Source: Plutella xylostella (Eukaryota; Arthropoda; Insecta; Lepidoptera; Plutellidae). From it: a DNA stretch of 64,000 nucleotides. The translations under genes and the position numbers were made by a program. Numbering within the stretch: the first letter of the stretch is position 1; every line of letters starts with the position of its first letter. The stretch spans positions 754,001 through 818,000 of the forward strand of contig NC_064004.1 in NCBI RefSeq assembly GCF_932276165.1, in the 5' to 3' direction. The notes below the pieces were generated by a model. It was given only the letters and a program-made list of their open reading frames with translations, was not told the origin of the DNA and made no database searches. Below are positions 53,701 through 63,668 of this stretch, piece by piece.

Positions 53701-56700
53701 TTTACAGTCACTCGTTTTATTGCTACCCTTAAAATAATTATCAAATGGTTAAAAAACATCAAATTAAATACAAATATTAGCAAAACGTGTATATTACATT
53801 TCAGAAATTATAATACACCTGATCTTGATTTGAATATTACTATAGATGGCAAAAAAATTGAGACTGTTAAAAGTGCAAAATTTCTAGGCATACATTTTGA
53901 TGATCATCTAAACTGGAAGACACATATAGATGTCTTGGAAAATAAGCTCAGCAGCTTTTGTTTTGCGTTACGGTGTCTGTCAAAAATAACCACGAAAAAA
54001 GCTACACTCCAAGCATATTTTGCCTTTTTTCAATCAAGGGTTACCTACGGATTGGCGATGTGGGGAGGGTGTACGGATATAAAAAGAATTTTTATTCTGC
54101 AAAAGAGATGCGTCCGAATCCTTGAAAATTTAGGGTCAAACAGGATTTCTTGCAGGGAGTCCTTCGTGAAGTTAAGAATGCACACCGTTACAGCTCTTTA
54201 TATTATAGAGCTGTGTAAAATAGTTAAACGATACCCCTCTAAATTCCCACTACGTCCTGAAGGCATTAGCAGTAGATTAAATGAGAAAAATAAATTTAAT
54301 TTGGATGTCCCTACATCTAGAACTGTGACATACGACCGAACCACAAAAATGGCGGCGATTAAATTTTTTAATAAACTTCCGGATGATATAAAAAGGTTAA
54401 ATGGAAACATTTTTTTCAATAAATTAAGTATTTATCTACTAAAAATTTGTCCTTACAACCACAATGAATTTCTGAATTTTAAATGAAATTGTTATTTTTA
54501 TTAAATTAATGTCAATGATAATAATTATATGAAATTGATTATAGTATACAATTGATTGATTATATTTTATTGTGTTGTTACTCTATGACATCTCATTTTA
54601 CTGAATTTTAAATGAAATTGTTATTGTTATGTTTATTAAATTGATGTCATTGATAATAATTGTATGAAATTGATTATAATATACGATTGATTGATTATGT
54701 TGTGTGTGATGAATTTATAGAAATTGTTATAAATTTTATTGTGTTATTGTGTTGTTATGACATCTCATTTTACTGTATTGTTTTTAAAATTCTAATTCGT
54801 ATTAAATTATTGATTGTGTATAGTACCTCGATATTATATTTAAAAATTTGTACTACACCCTAAGGGTAAAATAACATTGTACTTTAAATGCATAAACCAA
54901 TGTTAACATCTTATGCGACATGTTGTTTATGGTATTAAATAAATGAAATGAAATGAAATAACGATAAGCTAGAGTTAGTATATGAAACGGTATTCCTGGG
55001 TATTACAATTGACTCAAAGTTGCAATGGGGACCCCATATTGAGAGGATAGCCGGTAGATTGAGTTCTGCAGCTTATGCGGTTAGAACCATTAGACAGTTA
55101 ACAGATGTAGATACAGCCAGGCTTGTGTATTTTAGTTATTTTCATAGTGTTATGTCTTACGGAATTCTATTGTGGGGACGAGCGGCTGACATTAATCAAA
55201 TCTTTGTTCTGCAAAATGAGCAATTCGAGCCATATATGTATTAGGGTCTAGAATTTCATTAAGAGATACGTTTAAGGAAATAGGTATACTAAATGCCAAT
55301 ATATCTATGAAAATATTATGTATGTTCGTAAAAACTTAAATTCATTTAGTAAAGTAGGAGCCACTCACGGTATTGAGACCAGAAACAAAAATAAGTTGCT
55401 TTTCCCCACACTCAGACTTTCGAAAACAAACACATCATTCATGGGGAACTGTATACGCTTTTATAATAAATTATCAAATGAAGCAATAAACCTTACTGAG
55501 CAAAAATTTAAGAATTATGTTAAAGCTACATTATGTAGTAAAGCTTACTATAGTATAAATGATTATTTAAACGACAAAAACGCGTGGTCTTGTCCACCTC
55601 AGCTAAGGCTATTGAAAAAATGAAATGGATATAGGTACTTAAGTAAAATTGTAGGTACTAGATATAAGTAAAAATTGTAATAGATTATAAGGCAAAGTTG
55701 AAAAGATGCTCGAGGAGTTTCTTTCGCCATTTCTTTCCTTCTCAATGACGGGGCCTTTGTGAAATGGTGGTAGATGACTATCGACAAATAATTGTAAAAT
55801 TTTACGTCGATTAAACCATTTGAATTTGAATTTGAATTTGTGTGATAACTAATGTAGTACATTAGTTATCAAATTAATAACACTTATTATATTATGTGAT
55901 GATGATGATGATGTCCTCTTCGTTTATCCGACAACAGCGACTCTTGCTACACTCTGTTATGTGCTCTTATGTGGCTGGCAAGTCCGAACTTCGTCTTGAA
56001 CACCCTGTCACACTGAGCACAGTAGAGCTGTCCCATCCTGTTGTATGTTTATTTGTAGGACTTGTAGGAGGGCTACTATAATATTATAACTTTTTTTTTC
56101 AGACCGCGACTACACAGAAGAAAGTGATAGAAAAGTCGAAGTAACAATAACACCAACCAGCGCCCCGCCGCCGCCGCCGCCGCGGAGACAGAAGCGGAGG
56201 CAGCCGGCGCCGGGGGCCTCCGGGAACAAGATCGTGGAGAGGACTAAGAGTGAGTTGCGGGTTTTAATGCTTGGCAGAAAATATAGTTTGTAAGGCAAAG
56301 GTTATAGTTTGTAATGGGTGTCTGTGTTACTGATTGTGGCCCTTTGGCTCTAGAATTGATAGTGGAGAGTTTCTCAGTCGTTATACATACAATAATTCAA
56401 CTTGCTACTGTTTCCCTACTCAGTCACTCACTCTGCTGGCTCAGTAACCCGAAGTGGATTTTTGCCTCCGACATTAAAGTCGGATACTTCCACTTCTCTC
56501 AGGTCTTTGGTGACTTCGTCTCCCGTATCTCGGAAGCCCGACCAGGCGACGCCCAAAAAGGTGGTGACCCTTCTAATGATTAGACTTGTACTAGGGAAAA
56601 ACAGACTGTTTCCCTAGTACAAGTCTAATTATTGTTAACTACAATCTAAGAAGAATATTGCATCTCCTTGATTAATTTATTCTTACATAACTAATTTAAC

Positions 56701-59700
56701 AATACAATGAAATCTTCCACAGAAGAAGCGATGCTCCGTCTGCAACAAAAGAACCGTGAGCGAGACGTCAACTACACAACCGAGACCAACATCGCGAGCC
56801 TAGTCGAGTGTTCATATGTGTGTCCGTTCAAATGTCGCCACAACAACCTCATCTGCTTCTACTGCGGGATCCTCTGTACGGAACCCGAAGTGCTACGAAC
56901 CCACACGATTTCCGAACACAACCCTAAAAAGTTCAAAATCACGCAGCAGAAGAAAATGATCAAAATGGACATAACGAGAATCGATTGCCGATTGTGCGAT
57001 GAAAAGATTTATTCGCTAGAATCGTTGAAGTTGCACATCACTAAGGTTCACAGAGTAGAATACTACTTCGATTATCCTGACTCTGTGTTGCCGTTCCGAC
57101 TAACAAAAGGCGAATTATCGTGTGCGCTATGCGAATTAAAATACCCGTACTTCCACGCGCTAAACAAACACATGAACGTGCATTTCAGTAACTACGTGTG
57201 TGAAACGTGCGGATTAGGATTTGTGGACAAATGCCGGTTCGACATGCATTTACAGAGGCACGAGGACGGGGACTTTCCTTGTCCCACTTGCGGTAAAAAC
57301 TTCAGAGCTCAGTACAATAGGGACCTACACATAGATAGAGTCCACAAGAAAAAGGGACGGGTCTACTGTCCTAAATGCGACGTGATGTTAATGTCTTACC
57401 CGCAGAAGTTGAAACATTTAATGGAGGTGCATGGGGATGAGCCGATGTCGTTTCCTTGTGGCTTGTGTTCTAAAGTGTGCATGACAAGAAGGATGCTGAC
57501 GATACATAAAAGGAAGGACCATTTGAAGGATTACAGGTAATTTATGATTACAAGGGAAGGATGCGCCTGCCAGACCTTTTTGCTTAAACAATATGACACC
57601 CGCGCGCTGGCTCTAATTCAAACAATACTGACATTTATATGAGAATTTGGAGCCATGGGAAGGGTGCCTTAAGGGGTCCTTACGCTAATATATATCCATC
57701 AGTCAATGACGGCCAATTTGTTTTTACCTCTTGTCTTCAAAACACTCGTGAGCAATGAAAAGGCAGACGATAGCACCAAATTACGATTAAACGGAAAAAA
57801 ACTAGCTTAATCACACAGTTTTATCAAATTCTAAATAAAACATCAAAATTCTTGATATCTTATTCCCTCCATCCAAAGGTTGTCTGGCAGAGATCGCTTT
57901 TAGTGATAAGACCGTCTTTTGTACCTTAATTAGAGTTACAACTTGTTAATTTCATTATTCTTTTTTGGTGTCCAAATAGAGTGTATTCTATCTATCTATG
58001 TATACTTAAAAAAAATGGTTATTTAATTATCATTATTAAGCTCAAAAACTACAATTCACTTACAACATGACGTTTTGGTTTAAGAAAACTTAAAATTGTT
58101 TCCCTCAGATACGAGTGTCAGTACTGCGGCCAGAAGTTCTTCACTCGGTTCGCGCTCACCAACCACATGCCCACGCACACCGGCGAGCGGAACTTCAAGT
58201 GCAAAGTGAGTCAATAACACTTATGTTTTTAAGCACCGACAAAAAAAGGGTGTCATAAGTTCAACGTAACGTAACGCCATACGACTGTGGAACTCACTGC
58301 CTTTAGAAATCCGTTGTGCAAAATCAGCTTTTGATTTCAAAAGACAAGTAAAGGAATATTATCTGTCCATCATTTAATAGTACCTATCTACGTATAAATC
58401 TCTATATAAGTATATGGTATGTATGTATGTATACAGGGTGGCCCAAAGAGTGACGTCCAAAGGAAAATGTTTGATTCCTTAGGTCAAGGGGTAGCCAAAT
58501 CACCCCCATGTATGTTCAGCAATTTTTAGTAGTTTAGGAGTTATGAATTTTTTTCCTAATTTTCTACGAGAATCCACCTCAGTGGATTAATTACGTTTTA
58601 ATATTTATTGGATAAATTTTAAAGCATTTTTTCATTTCTGTGTCATCCTCTTAAGTTGTTCTTTTAACCATAAAAGTTTCAGCTTCCTAGCTGTAATGTA
58701 AGTTAGTTATTTTTTTATCGAAAGTTCGAATTATATCATCGAGCTAGACTGCTCTGAATTTTCTACTTGAAATTAAAAAATTGAAAAAGATATTCTCATG
58801 GTCCCTTATTAATTTTAAAAACTCCGCAAAGTTCCAAAATTACATAAAAATAAAAATAAACTATTGCTTAATAGGGTATTATTTGCAGAAAAAAGCCTTC
58901 CAAGGCACCTGGGTGGAAATTACCTAATTAGTAAATTGTTTCAGAAAGTTGAAATATTCCTGTTATGTCATTACTAAGGACTAATTAAGTTAGAAAATGT
59001 ATCAAATTAAAGGGAAAATTAAATTATTTACTTTTTTTTTAAGTTACATTTTTGAATGTAAATAATTAGAAAAATGTTTTAGTCTGAGTAGTAAGATTTA
59101 TGAGATAATTTTATTATTAATAATAAGTAAATAAACTCTAATAATTATTTTACACATTTACTCACAATAAATTTTCAAAATGGCGACCTCCCATAGCAAT
59201 ACACAACCTACATCTACGCAAGAAATTTTCTTTAAGTTGCCTATACGCTTCTCTGTTTCATTCAGAAGTAACTTTTTGACAGATGTCTTATTTTTGAGAA
59301 AAAGTACTTTTTTTACATGTTTAACCTTTTGACAAATGTCATATTTTTTACATTTGTCACTTTTTTGACTTAAAGAAAATTTCTTGCGTAGATGTAGGTT
59401 GTGTATTGCTATGGGAGGTCGCCATTTTGAAAATTTATTGTGATTAAATGTATAAAATAATTATTAGAGTTTATTTACTTATTATTAATAATAAAATTAT
59501 CTCATAAATCTTACTACTCAGACTAAAACATTTTTCTAAGAATTTACATTCAAAAATGTAACTTAAATTTAAAAAAAAGTAAATAATTTAATTTTCCCTT
59601 TAATTTGATACATTTTCTAACTTAATTAGTCCTTAGTAATGACATAACAGGAATATTTCAACTTTCTGAAACAATTTACTAATTAGGTAATTTCCACCCA

Positions 59701-62700
59701 GGTACCTTTGAAGGCTTTTTTCTGCAAATAATACCCTATTAAGCAATAGTTTATTTTTATTTTTATGTAATTTTGGAACCTTGCGGAGTTTTTAAAATTA
59801 ATAAGGCACCATAAGAATATCTTTTTCCATTTTTAATTTCAAGTAGAAAATTCAGAGCAGTCTAGCTCGATGATATAATTCGAACTTTCGATAAAAAAAT
59901 AACTAACTTACATTACAGCTAGGAAGCTGAAACTTTTATGGTTAAAAGAACAACTTAAGAGGATGACACAAAAATAAAAAATGCTTTAAAAAAGTTATCC
60001 AAAAAATAATAAAACATAATTAATCCACTGAGGTCGATTTTCGTAGAAAAATTTGAAAAAAAATCATAACTCCTAAACTACTAAAAATTGCTGAACATAC
60101 ATGGGGGTGATTTGGCTACCCCTTGACCTAAGGAATCAAACATTTTCCTTTGGACGTCACTCTTTGGGCCACCCTGTATAAGTATCTATTATGGGCCCTA
60201 CTACAGCTGATGACATTGTTAAAATTATTAAAAATCTTAAAAATAAGTCTAGTACTGGTTTTGATGACATTTGTACTAAGGTTGTTCAATTCGTTTCTGA
60301 AATAATATCACCGATTCTAAGCTACATCATGAACCTATGCATAGAGCAAGGTTCATTCCCTAATCGTTTGAAAACATCAATTATTAAGCCAATGTTCAAG
60401 AATACTGATAAAGAGAATATGGCCTACTATAGGCCAATAGCGCTTATTCCAATATTTTCAAAAATATTTGAAAAAGTAATCTATAATTGCCTCTACTGTT
60501 ATTTTGAAAAATATAATATATTCGCAGCGGAACAAAAGGGATTTCGAAAGAACAAAAATATAAATCTAGCTTTGTTTGATTTTTTGTCTGACGTAGTAAC
60601 TTCATTGGACAAAAAAATATTAACAGTAGCTCTATATATGGATATGACGAAGGCCTTTGATCATGTTAAACATTCAGTCTTAATACAGAAATTGCAAGAC
60701 TACGGAGTTAGAGGCAATGTGTTAAACCTCATCAAATCATACCTTAGTGACAGGAAACAACGAACTGCAGTAACAAGGCTCAGTGCAGAAAATAGAATTA
60801 TAAAAAAATATGTTTCTATGGATAGGTCTGTTCAATACGGTGTACCACAGGGGAGTGTTTTAGGCCCTCTACTATTTTTAATTTACATAAATGACCTACC
60901 TAGAAAAACAAAAAACACTATGGTATTATTTGCCGACGACAGTACAATACTATTTAAAAACAATAATATAAATGCTTTAGAATCTGACATTACAAATACA
61001 CTATCAGATGTGATTGAATGGCTCACCTCAAATAATCTACTAATAAATATTGACAAATCAAATATAATGACATTTAAAAATAATTACAACCCTAAACCAG
61101 AATTAGATAATCTTGACATAAAATACAATAATAAAAATATAAATTTAGTTGAATCCACAAAATTTCTAGGTTTGTACATAGACTCACATTTGACATGGAA
61201 GAACCACGTAGAAAGGGTTTGCTCTAAAGTTAAATCATTCGCCTACGCTTTACATATGCTTGCAAAAGTGGTCAATCAAAAAGCAGTATTAGCTGCATAT
61301 TATGCGTATGTGGTCTCTACTCTGAGATATGGTCTTATCTTCTGGGGTAATTCTACAGATAAACATATCGCCTTTAAGGCACAAAAAAGATGCATTAGAT
61401 CAATCTGTAAATTAAAACCAACAGACACATGCAAAACGCACTTCATACAACTGAAAGTATTAACGTTGCCTTCATTATATATTTTAGAAATAGCACTCTT
61501 TGTGAAAGGAAATAGCGATCGTTTTGGAAAATTCAAAAGTAAAAGGTGTGGAAATAAAATCAGCGCTGCCAGCTGCTCAACAGCTCTTTTTAAAAAGAGT
61601 GTTTTTGGTATGGCCCCTATAATCTACAATCATTTGCCGAGTTGTATAAGAGAAATCAATGTACTCAATTTGTTCAAAAAATGCTTAGCAAAATTTCTTA
61701 TTAGAAAAGCCTATTACAGCCTAGAAGAATTTCTTCAAGACCATGAGTAATAGTCACGTTCCTTGTAGCTGTGTCAAAAGTTTATATGTATAAATAATTA
61801 ATTAGGTATATCTTTGACATGCATGCATTCATTGAATTTATCACTGTTTCTTAATTTTAATTTAATTTTTTATTTATGTTTTAATTTTAATCTAATTTAT
61901 TTTTAATTTTAAAACTTTGCAAACCCTCTTGGGTGGAGTATAGTTAAGCGACTTTCCTTTACTTATCATACACCAAACCAATGTACCTATATTCAGCAAA
62001 ATAAATGATTTGAATTTTGATTTGAATTTGAATTTGTATGTATCTAAGTATTTATTATTAAAACATAAATAAAAAAATAAATAAATAAATTCACCTCTCA
62101 TTCACCCAAAGGTTGCCTGGAAGAGATCGCTTTTAGCGATAATGCCGCCTATTGTGCTTACTCCTTTTGTTATTTAATGTATGTTGTGTGTTTTGTTCAA
62201 TAAAGTTATATTGTATTGTATTGTAACGGTTCCACTCGAGAGAGCCACGCACAGAAACATCGCCCCCTCTATAAGTTTAACGTGTGTTTATATTTGAGTG
62301 GATGAATATCAAACTGCCATATGTCACGTCCACGCAAAATTTGGGAAATGGAGGTTTTTGTTTTCTCTATTATTTAATGGTCATAGAACTTGCCCCGTGA
62401 TTTAATCAGTTGACTTGTGACCTTAAGAGTGTATTTTAATAAACAAATCCATTATAACACTCATAGAAAGGCGTAAAAGTTAATAAACAGTTTGGACTTA
62501 TAGCAGTTTGATATGCCCATACAAGACTTATGCTGTTTTGATATGAGTCATAAGGACTTATAGTTGTTTGAAAAATACTAATATCATGGGCCGGACTCAG
62601 TAAGACTAATATAGTCTATATTCTATATAATACAATGAAGTTAATCAACCAAAATTTTTCGGTAGAAAAGTACCTACCTACCGTATTATATTCTACCCGA

Positions 62701-63668
62701 TACGGCCCTGTGTTTACTACGAAAATGCTTTGTGATTGACACGTGGGTTGGAAAAAAAGAGGTTTTAAACTTACTTCGCCATAGTTTTCTGTCGTTTTTT
62801 TGCTACACTCTTCAATCTGTTCCTTTTCCGAGCTTTATCAGGGTCCACAATCACAATTTCCTCAACATTTTCATTCATATTCGTTATAAAACACTGAGAG
62901 CACACACCACAGCCTCGAAATTCTCACCAAGACTGACGCCATGTTGAAAAAATTACGCTCTGTGATTGGCCGGAATGGACTTGTGAAAATTTGTAATGCG
63001 AAACGGTTAGACTTAAAAGGATTTGAAAAAAACTTACTTTTTTAACGGCTTTTTTCTCATGGATGCCTTGCACTTATTGGAACTTGAAGGGCATAGGCAA
63101 ACTGACATTTTAACGGAGAACACGACCAAATCAAAAAGTAAATTTTTCGGGTAGGTGGACATATGGCAGTTTGATATTCATCCACTCATTTGTGTCTGTG
63201 TATCTGTCTATGGTAATGTAGCTTCCAAAAGGCTGACCCGATTTCCTTTTTTTTTGGGTAATGTTATTCCGAGTGTTCTCAGCTATATTAATTTATCAAA
63301 ATCAGCTGTAAAGTTATGCGACTTTTTTTACGTTGGTTAGGTAGGTTACATGTTGACTTATTTAATGCTCTGATAGGGTAATAAGTAATAATATTGAGCT
63401 TCATAATCTCACCCAGTAGATTAATCTTTAAGATGATGTAAAAGTAATATACTACATTCATATACTGCTTACAAAAATAAACAAAATAAAATACATTCAT
63501 TTTGTTCAGGTCTGCGAAAAAACCTACCCGCGTCTCAAGACGCTCAAAGACCACATGCGCATCCACACCAACGACCGCCGCTACCGCTGCCACATCTGCG
63601 GGCAGGCCTTCATACAGAACTGCAGTCTCAAGGCGCATTTAAAGAGCCAACACCCGGAGTACGGGTAA
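47739..63668 (+). CDS. Locus 3: ZAD-C2H2 zinc-finger protein, seven exons, 547 aa
   Basis: Exons are 47739-47894, 48389-48557, 48791-48892, 56103-56249, 56723-57536, 58109-58205 and 63510-63668; all borders are GT-AG and the frame is continuous (1644 nt). ZAD Cys are C16/C19 (LCRCCGEL) and C66/C69 (VCATCVVR). Exon 3 is Pro/acidic; exon 4 has six Pro codons and a basic patch RRQKRRQ. Ten fingers: CFYC, CRLC, CALC, CETC, CPTC, CPKC, CGLC, CQYC, CKVC and CHIC ... HLKSQH. The exon 6/7 junction falls inside the Cys pair of finger 9. It ends HPEYG-stop. Exon 5 shares MDITRIDCRLCD with locus 2, so the two are paralogues. Introns 3 and 6 are swollen by transposons (7.2 and 5.3 kb). The frame ending at 57540 reads past the donor TTACAG|GTAATT. 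It is a likely nuclear DNA-binding regulator. Confidence 0.88.
49497..50495 (+). CDS. LINE B ORF1, SGNH-hydrolase-like
   Basis: 332 codons. A Lys/Asn-rich N-terminus is followed by KPKIHILGDQRCKG (about 72-84) and IIVLILGSNDTKP (about 133-145). These spacings resemble block I (GDS-like) and block III (GxND) of SGNH esterases, found in ORF1 of some CR1-type LINEs. The Ser of GDS is replaced by Gln here (GDQ), so catalysis is doubtful. The C-terminus carries the motif PKKGTIPYYFQ twice (second copy PKKGTIPYFFQ). No zinc knuckle is visible. Alternative: an unrelated ORF1 type. Confidence 0.6.
   Translation: MDSNHKMAKTDATLAHSSNRSESNIENNNKIENVDTKITQEEMNKCETQRLNTVDKILDCKTNTTYKKPIKPKIHILGDQRCKGIAAEMIESRKSKWNDNYTVTGYCKPQASTLNVLTSCKDVLKESDSKNDIIVLILGSNDTKPYEFVFELCNALNMLKEHKVLIVKVAKNNHINSNLQNYYIKLLCNHYNRTKFIEVDSRNRKELCDKLNTEIDSDDYKYRFLNFKNKAPIAIDNNEDVKNKITVTTRPKKGTIPYYFQIQTTNPVTGARLSQNQINTVKPKKGTIPYFFQKNSTTSMRSPSRVGDVSTNGNNMAKSNSFPQTPITAQVP
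50500..54486 (+). pseudogene. LINE B ORF2: AP endonuclease plus reverse transcriptase, disrupted
   Basis: Endonuclease motifs are HINVQSL, CISEHH, YRPNT, GDFNVD and a late SDH. The RT follows with YRPVSLL, FGFQKGSSTADA, DLSKAFDHVDH, GVPQGSILGP and FADDVSVFF, then C-terminal LGIHFDDHLNWK and WGGCTDIKR. The frame changes near 52100, where the first frame stops at 52126 while the correct one continues. A 1102-bp insert (52627-53728) splits the RT after SDTIKI. Without these the protein would be continuous. There is no recognisable start ATG. Confidence 0.8.
52627..53728. mobile_element. Mutator-like (MULE) or similar non-autonomous DNA element in LINE B
   Basis: It is flanked by a perfect 9-bp duplication TTAAAATAA (52618-52626 and 53729-53737). 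Imperfect inverted ends are GGGGAATTATAAAACGAGCG and the inverse of CACTCGTTTTATTGCTACCC. A second inverted pair is ATTACTAAGTGAGCGACTG (about 52857, repeated in tandem) and CAGTCGCTCACTTAGTAAT (about 53640). A 9-bp duplication suits MULE elements. A piggyBac-like TTAA reading is possible but fits the ends less well. Confidence 0.75.
55843..55871. repeat. Perfect 29-bp palindrome at the LINE A 3' border
   Basis: Arms of 14 bp (TGATAACTAATGTA) around a single central base lie directly after the TTTGAA tail of LINE A. Confidence 0.7.
55890..56045 (-). mobile_element. LINE 3' fragment encoding a C2H2-like finger
   Basis: The minus strand reads GQLYCAQCDRVFKTKFGLAS, then HIRAH, then a stop near 55945, followed by ATCATC repeats. 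Finger-bearing ORF ends of this kind occur in some lepidopteran LINEs. It ends about 60 bp before exon 4 of locus 3 and is on the opposite strand, so it is not part of that gene. Confidence 0.6.
56440..56575 (-). mobile_element. RTE-type LINE C-terminal fragment
   Basis: The segment from AACCCGAAGTGGATTTTTGC to GGCGACGCCCAA resembles that at 41850-42000 (ACCCAAAGTGGATCTTGGCC ...). It is strongly decayed, in intron 4 of locus 3. Confidence 0.5.
57860..57995 (+). mobile_element. RTE-like LINE 3' UTR module, copy 3
   Basis: CCATCCAAAGGTTGTCTGGC with a GCTTTTAGTGATAAG hairpin region and an (ATCT)n-like end, in intron 5 of locus 3. Confidence 0.55.
58270..58378 (+). mobile_element. LINE ORF2 C-terminal scrap
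   Basis: Reads RLWNSLPLEIRCAKSAFDFK and RQVKEYYLSII-stop, the usual end of Jockey/CR1-type RT ORFs. TATG repeats follow at 58415-58430, where the foldback element begins. Confidence 0.65.
58432..60178. mobile_element. Long foldback element, mariner-type ends, 1747 bp
   Basis: Ends TACAGGGTGGCCCAAAGAG and its inverse are flanked by TA (58430-58431 and 60179-60180). The two arms, about 58432-59240 and 59371-60178, are complementary nearly base for base over about 0.8 kb. The loop of about 130 bp carries smaller repeats (TTTGACARATGTC). It lies in intron 6 of locus 3 and is therefore likely transcribed. No ORF is present. Confidence 0.85.
60181..62040 (+). mobile_element. LINE C, 5'-truncated, RT intact
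   Basis: It begins directly after the foldback element and lacks ORF1 and endonuclease. It carries an intact RT reading frame, a short 3' UTR, and a TTTGAA-type tail at 62010-62034. It is CR1/Jockey-like, as LINE A and B. Confidence 0.75.
60191..61750 (+). CDS. LINE C reverse transcriptase (partial ORF2)
   Basis: 519 codons without a break, from the RT N-terminus (KNKSSTGFDDI) through YRPIALIPIFSKIFE, QKGFRKNKN, DMTKAFDHVKH, YGVPQGSVLGPLLFLIYIND and FADDSTILF (the catalytic Asp pair). It continues to the C-terminal STKFLGLYIDSHLTWKNHVE and NHLPSCIREIN region. The endonuclease domain and ORF1 are missing because of 5' truncation, so the copy cannot move by itself. The open frame suggests a young insertion. 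The apparent start ATG is accidental. Confidence 0.8.
   Translation: MGPTTADDIVKIIKNLKNKSSTGFDDICTKVVQFVSEIISPILSYIMNLCIEQGSFPNRLKTSIIKPMFKNTDKENMAYYRPIALIPIFSKIFEKVIYNCLYCYFEKYNIFAAEQKGFRKNKNINLALFDFLSDVVTSLDKKILTVALYMDMTKAFDHVKHSVLIQKLQDYGVRGNVLNLIKSYLSDRKQRTAVTRLSAENRIIKKYVSMDRSVQYGVPQGSVLGPLLFLIYINDLPRKTKNTMVLFADDSTILFKNNNINALESDITNTLSDVIEWLTSNNLLINIDKSNIMTFKNNYNPKPELDNLDIKYNNKNINLVESTKFLGLYIDSHLTWKNHVERVCSKVKSFAYALHMLAKVVNQKAVLAAYYAYVVSTLRYGLIFWGNSTDKHIAFKAQKRCIRSICKLKPTDTCKTHFIQLKVLTLPSLYILEIALFVKGNSDRFGKFKSKRCGNKISAASCSTALFKKSVFGMAPIIYNHLPSCIREINVLNLFKKCLAKFLIRKAYYSLEEFLQDHE
62055..62225 (+). mobile_element. RTE-like LINE 3' UTR module, copy 4
   Basis: CACCCAAAGGTTGCCTGGAA, AGATCGCTTTTAGCGATAAT, then AATAAAGTTATATTGTATTG, directly after an (AAAT)n run. 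This is the best preserved of the four copies. Confidence 0.6.
62292..63188. mobile_element. Transposon-like unit with inverted ends of about 30 bp
   Basis: GAGTGGATGAATATCAAACT at the left and its inverse AGTTTGATATTCATCCACTC at the right delimit about 0.9 kb in intron 6 of locus 3. It holds two short minus-strand frames: 62880-62773 (MNENVEEIVIVDPDKARKRN ...) and 63105-63031 (MSVCLCPSSSNKCKASMRKK ...). Both end at the sequence AAGTAAGTTT, which is both an in-frame stop and a good splice donor. Confidence 0.6.

Larger units (their letters stand above)
49490..54958 (+). mobile_element. LINE B inserted in LINE A
   Basis: A near full-length CR1/Jockey-like non-LTR element: ORF1 (49497-50495), endonuclease and RT (about 50500-54486), an AT-rich 3' UTR, and a tail of ATGAA repeats at 54941-54958. 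The exact 5' end is not resolved. The element is defective: a one-base frameshift lies near 52100 and a 1.1-kb DNA element is inserted at 52627. Confidence 0.8.
49018..55840 (+). mobile_element. LINE A, 5'-truncated and split by LINE B
   Basis: The left part (about 49018-49490) encodes RT motifs DLSKAFDCVDH, GVPQGSILGPFLFLVYVND and FADDTSL. The right part (about 54960-55620) continues the same protein (LGITIDSKLQWGPHIERIAG, then YFHSVMSYGILLWG) with frame breaks. The 3' end at 55815-55840 is TTTGAA repeats, a LINE-style tail. LINE B lies between the halves. It belongs to the CR1/Jockey-like group. It is dead. Confidence 0.8.

Noticed and set aside
55890..56045. A C2H2 finger next to exon 4 of locus 3 as a part of that gene
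   Set aside because: It is on the opposite strand, ends in a stop and ATC repeats, and matches the finger-bearing end of a LINE.
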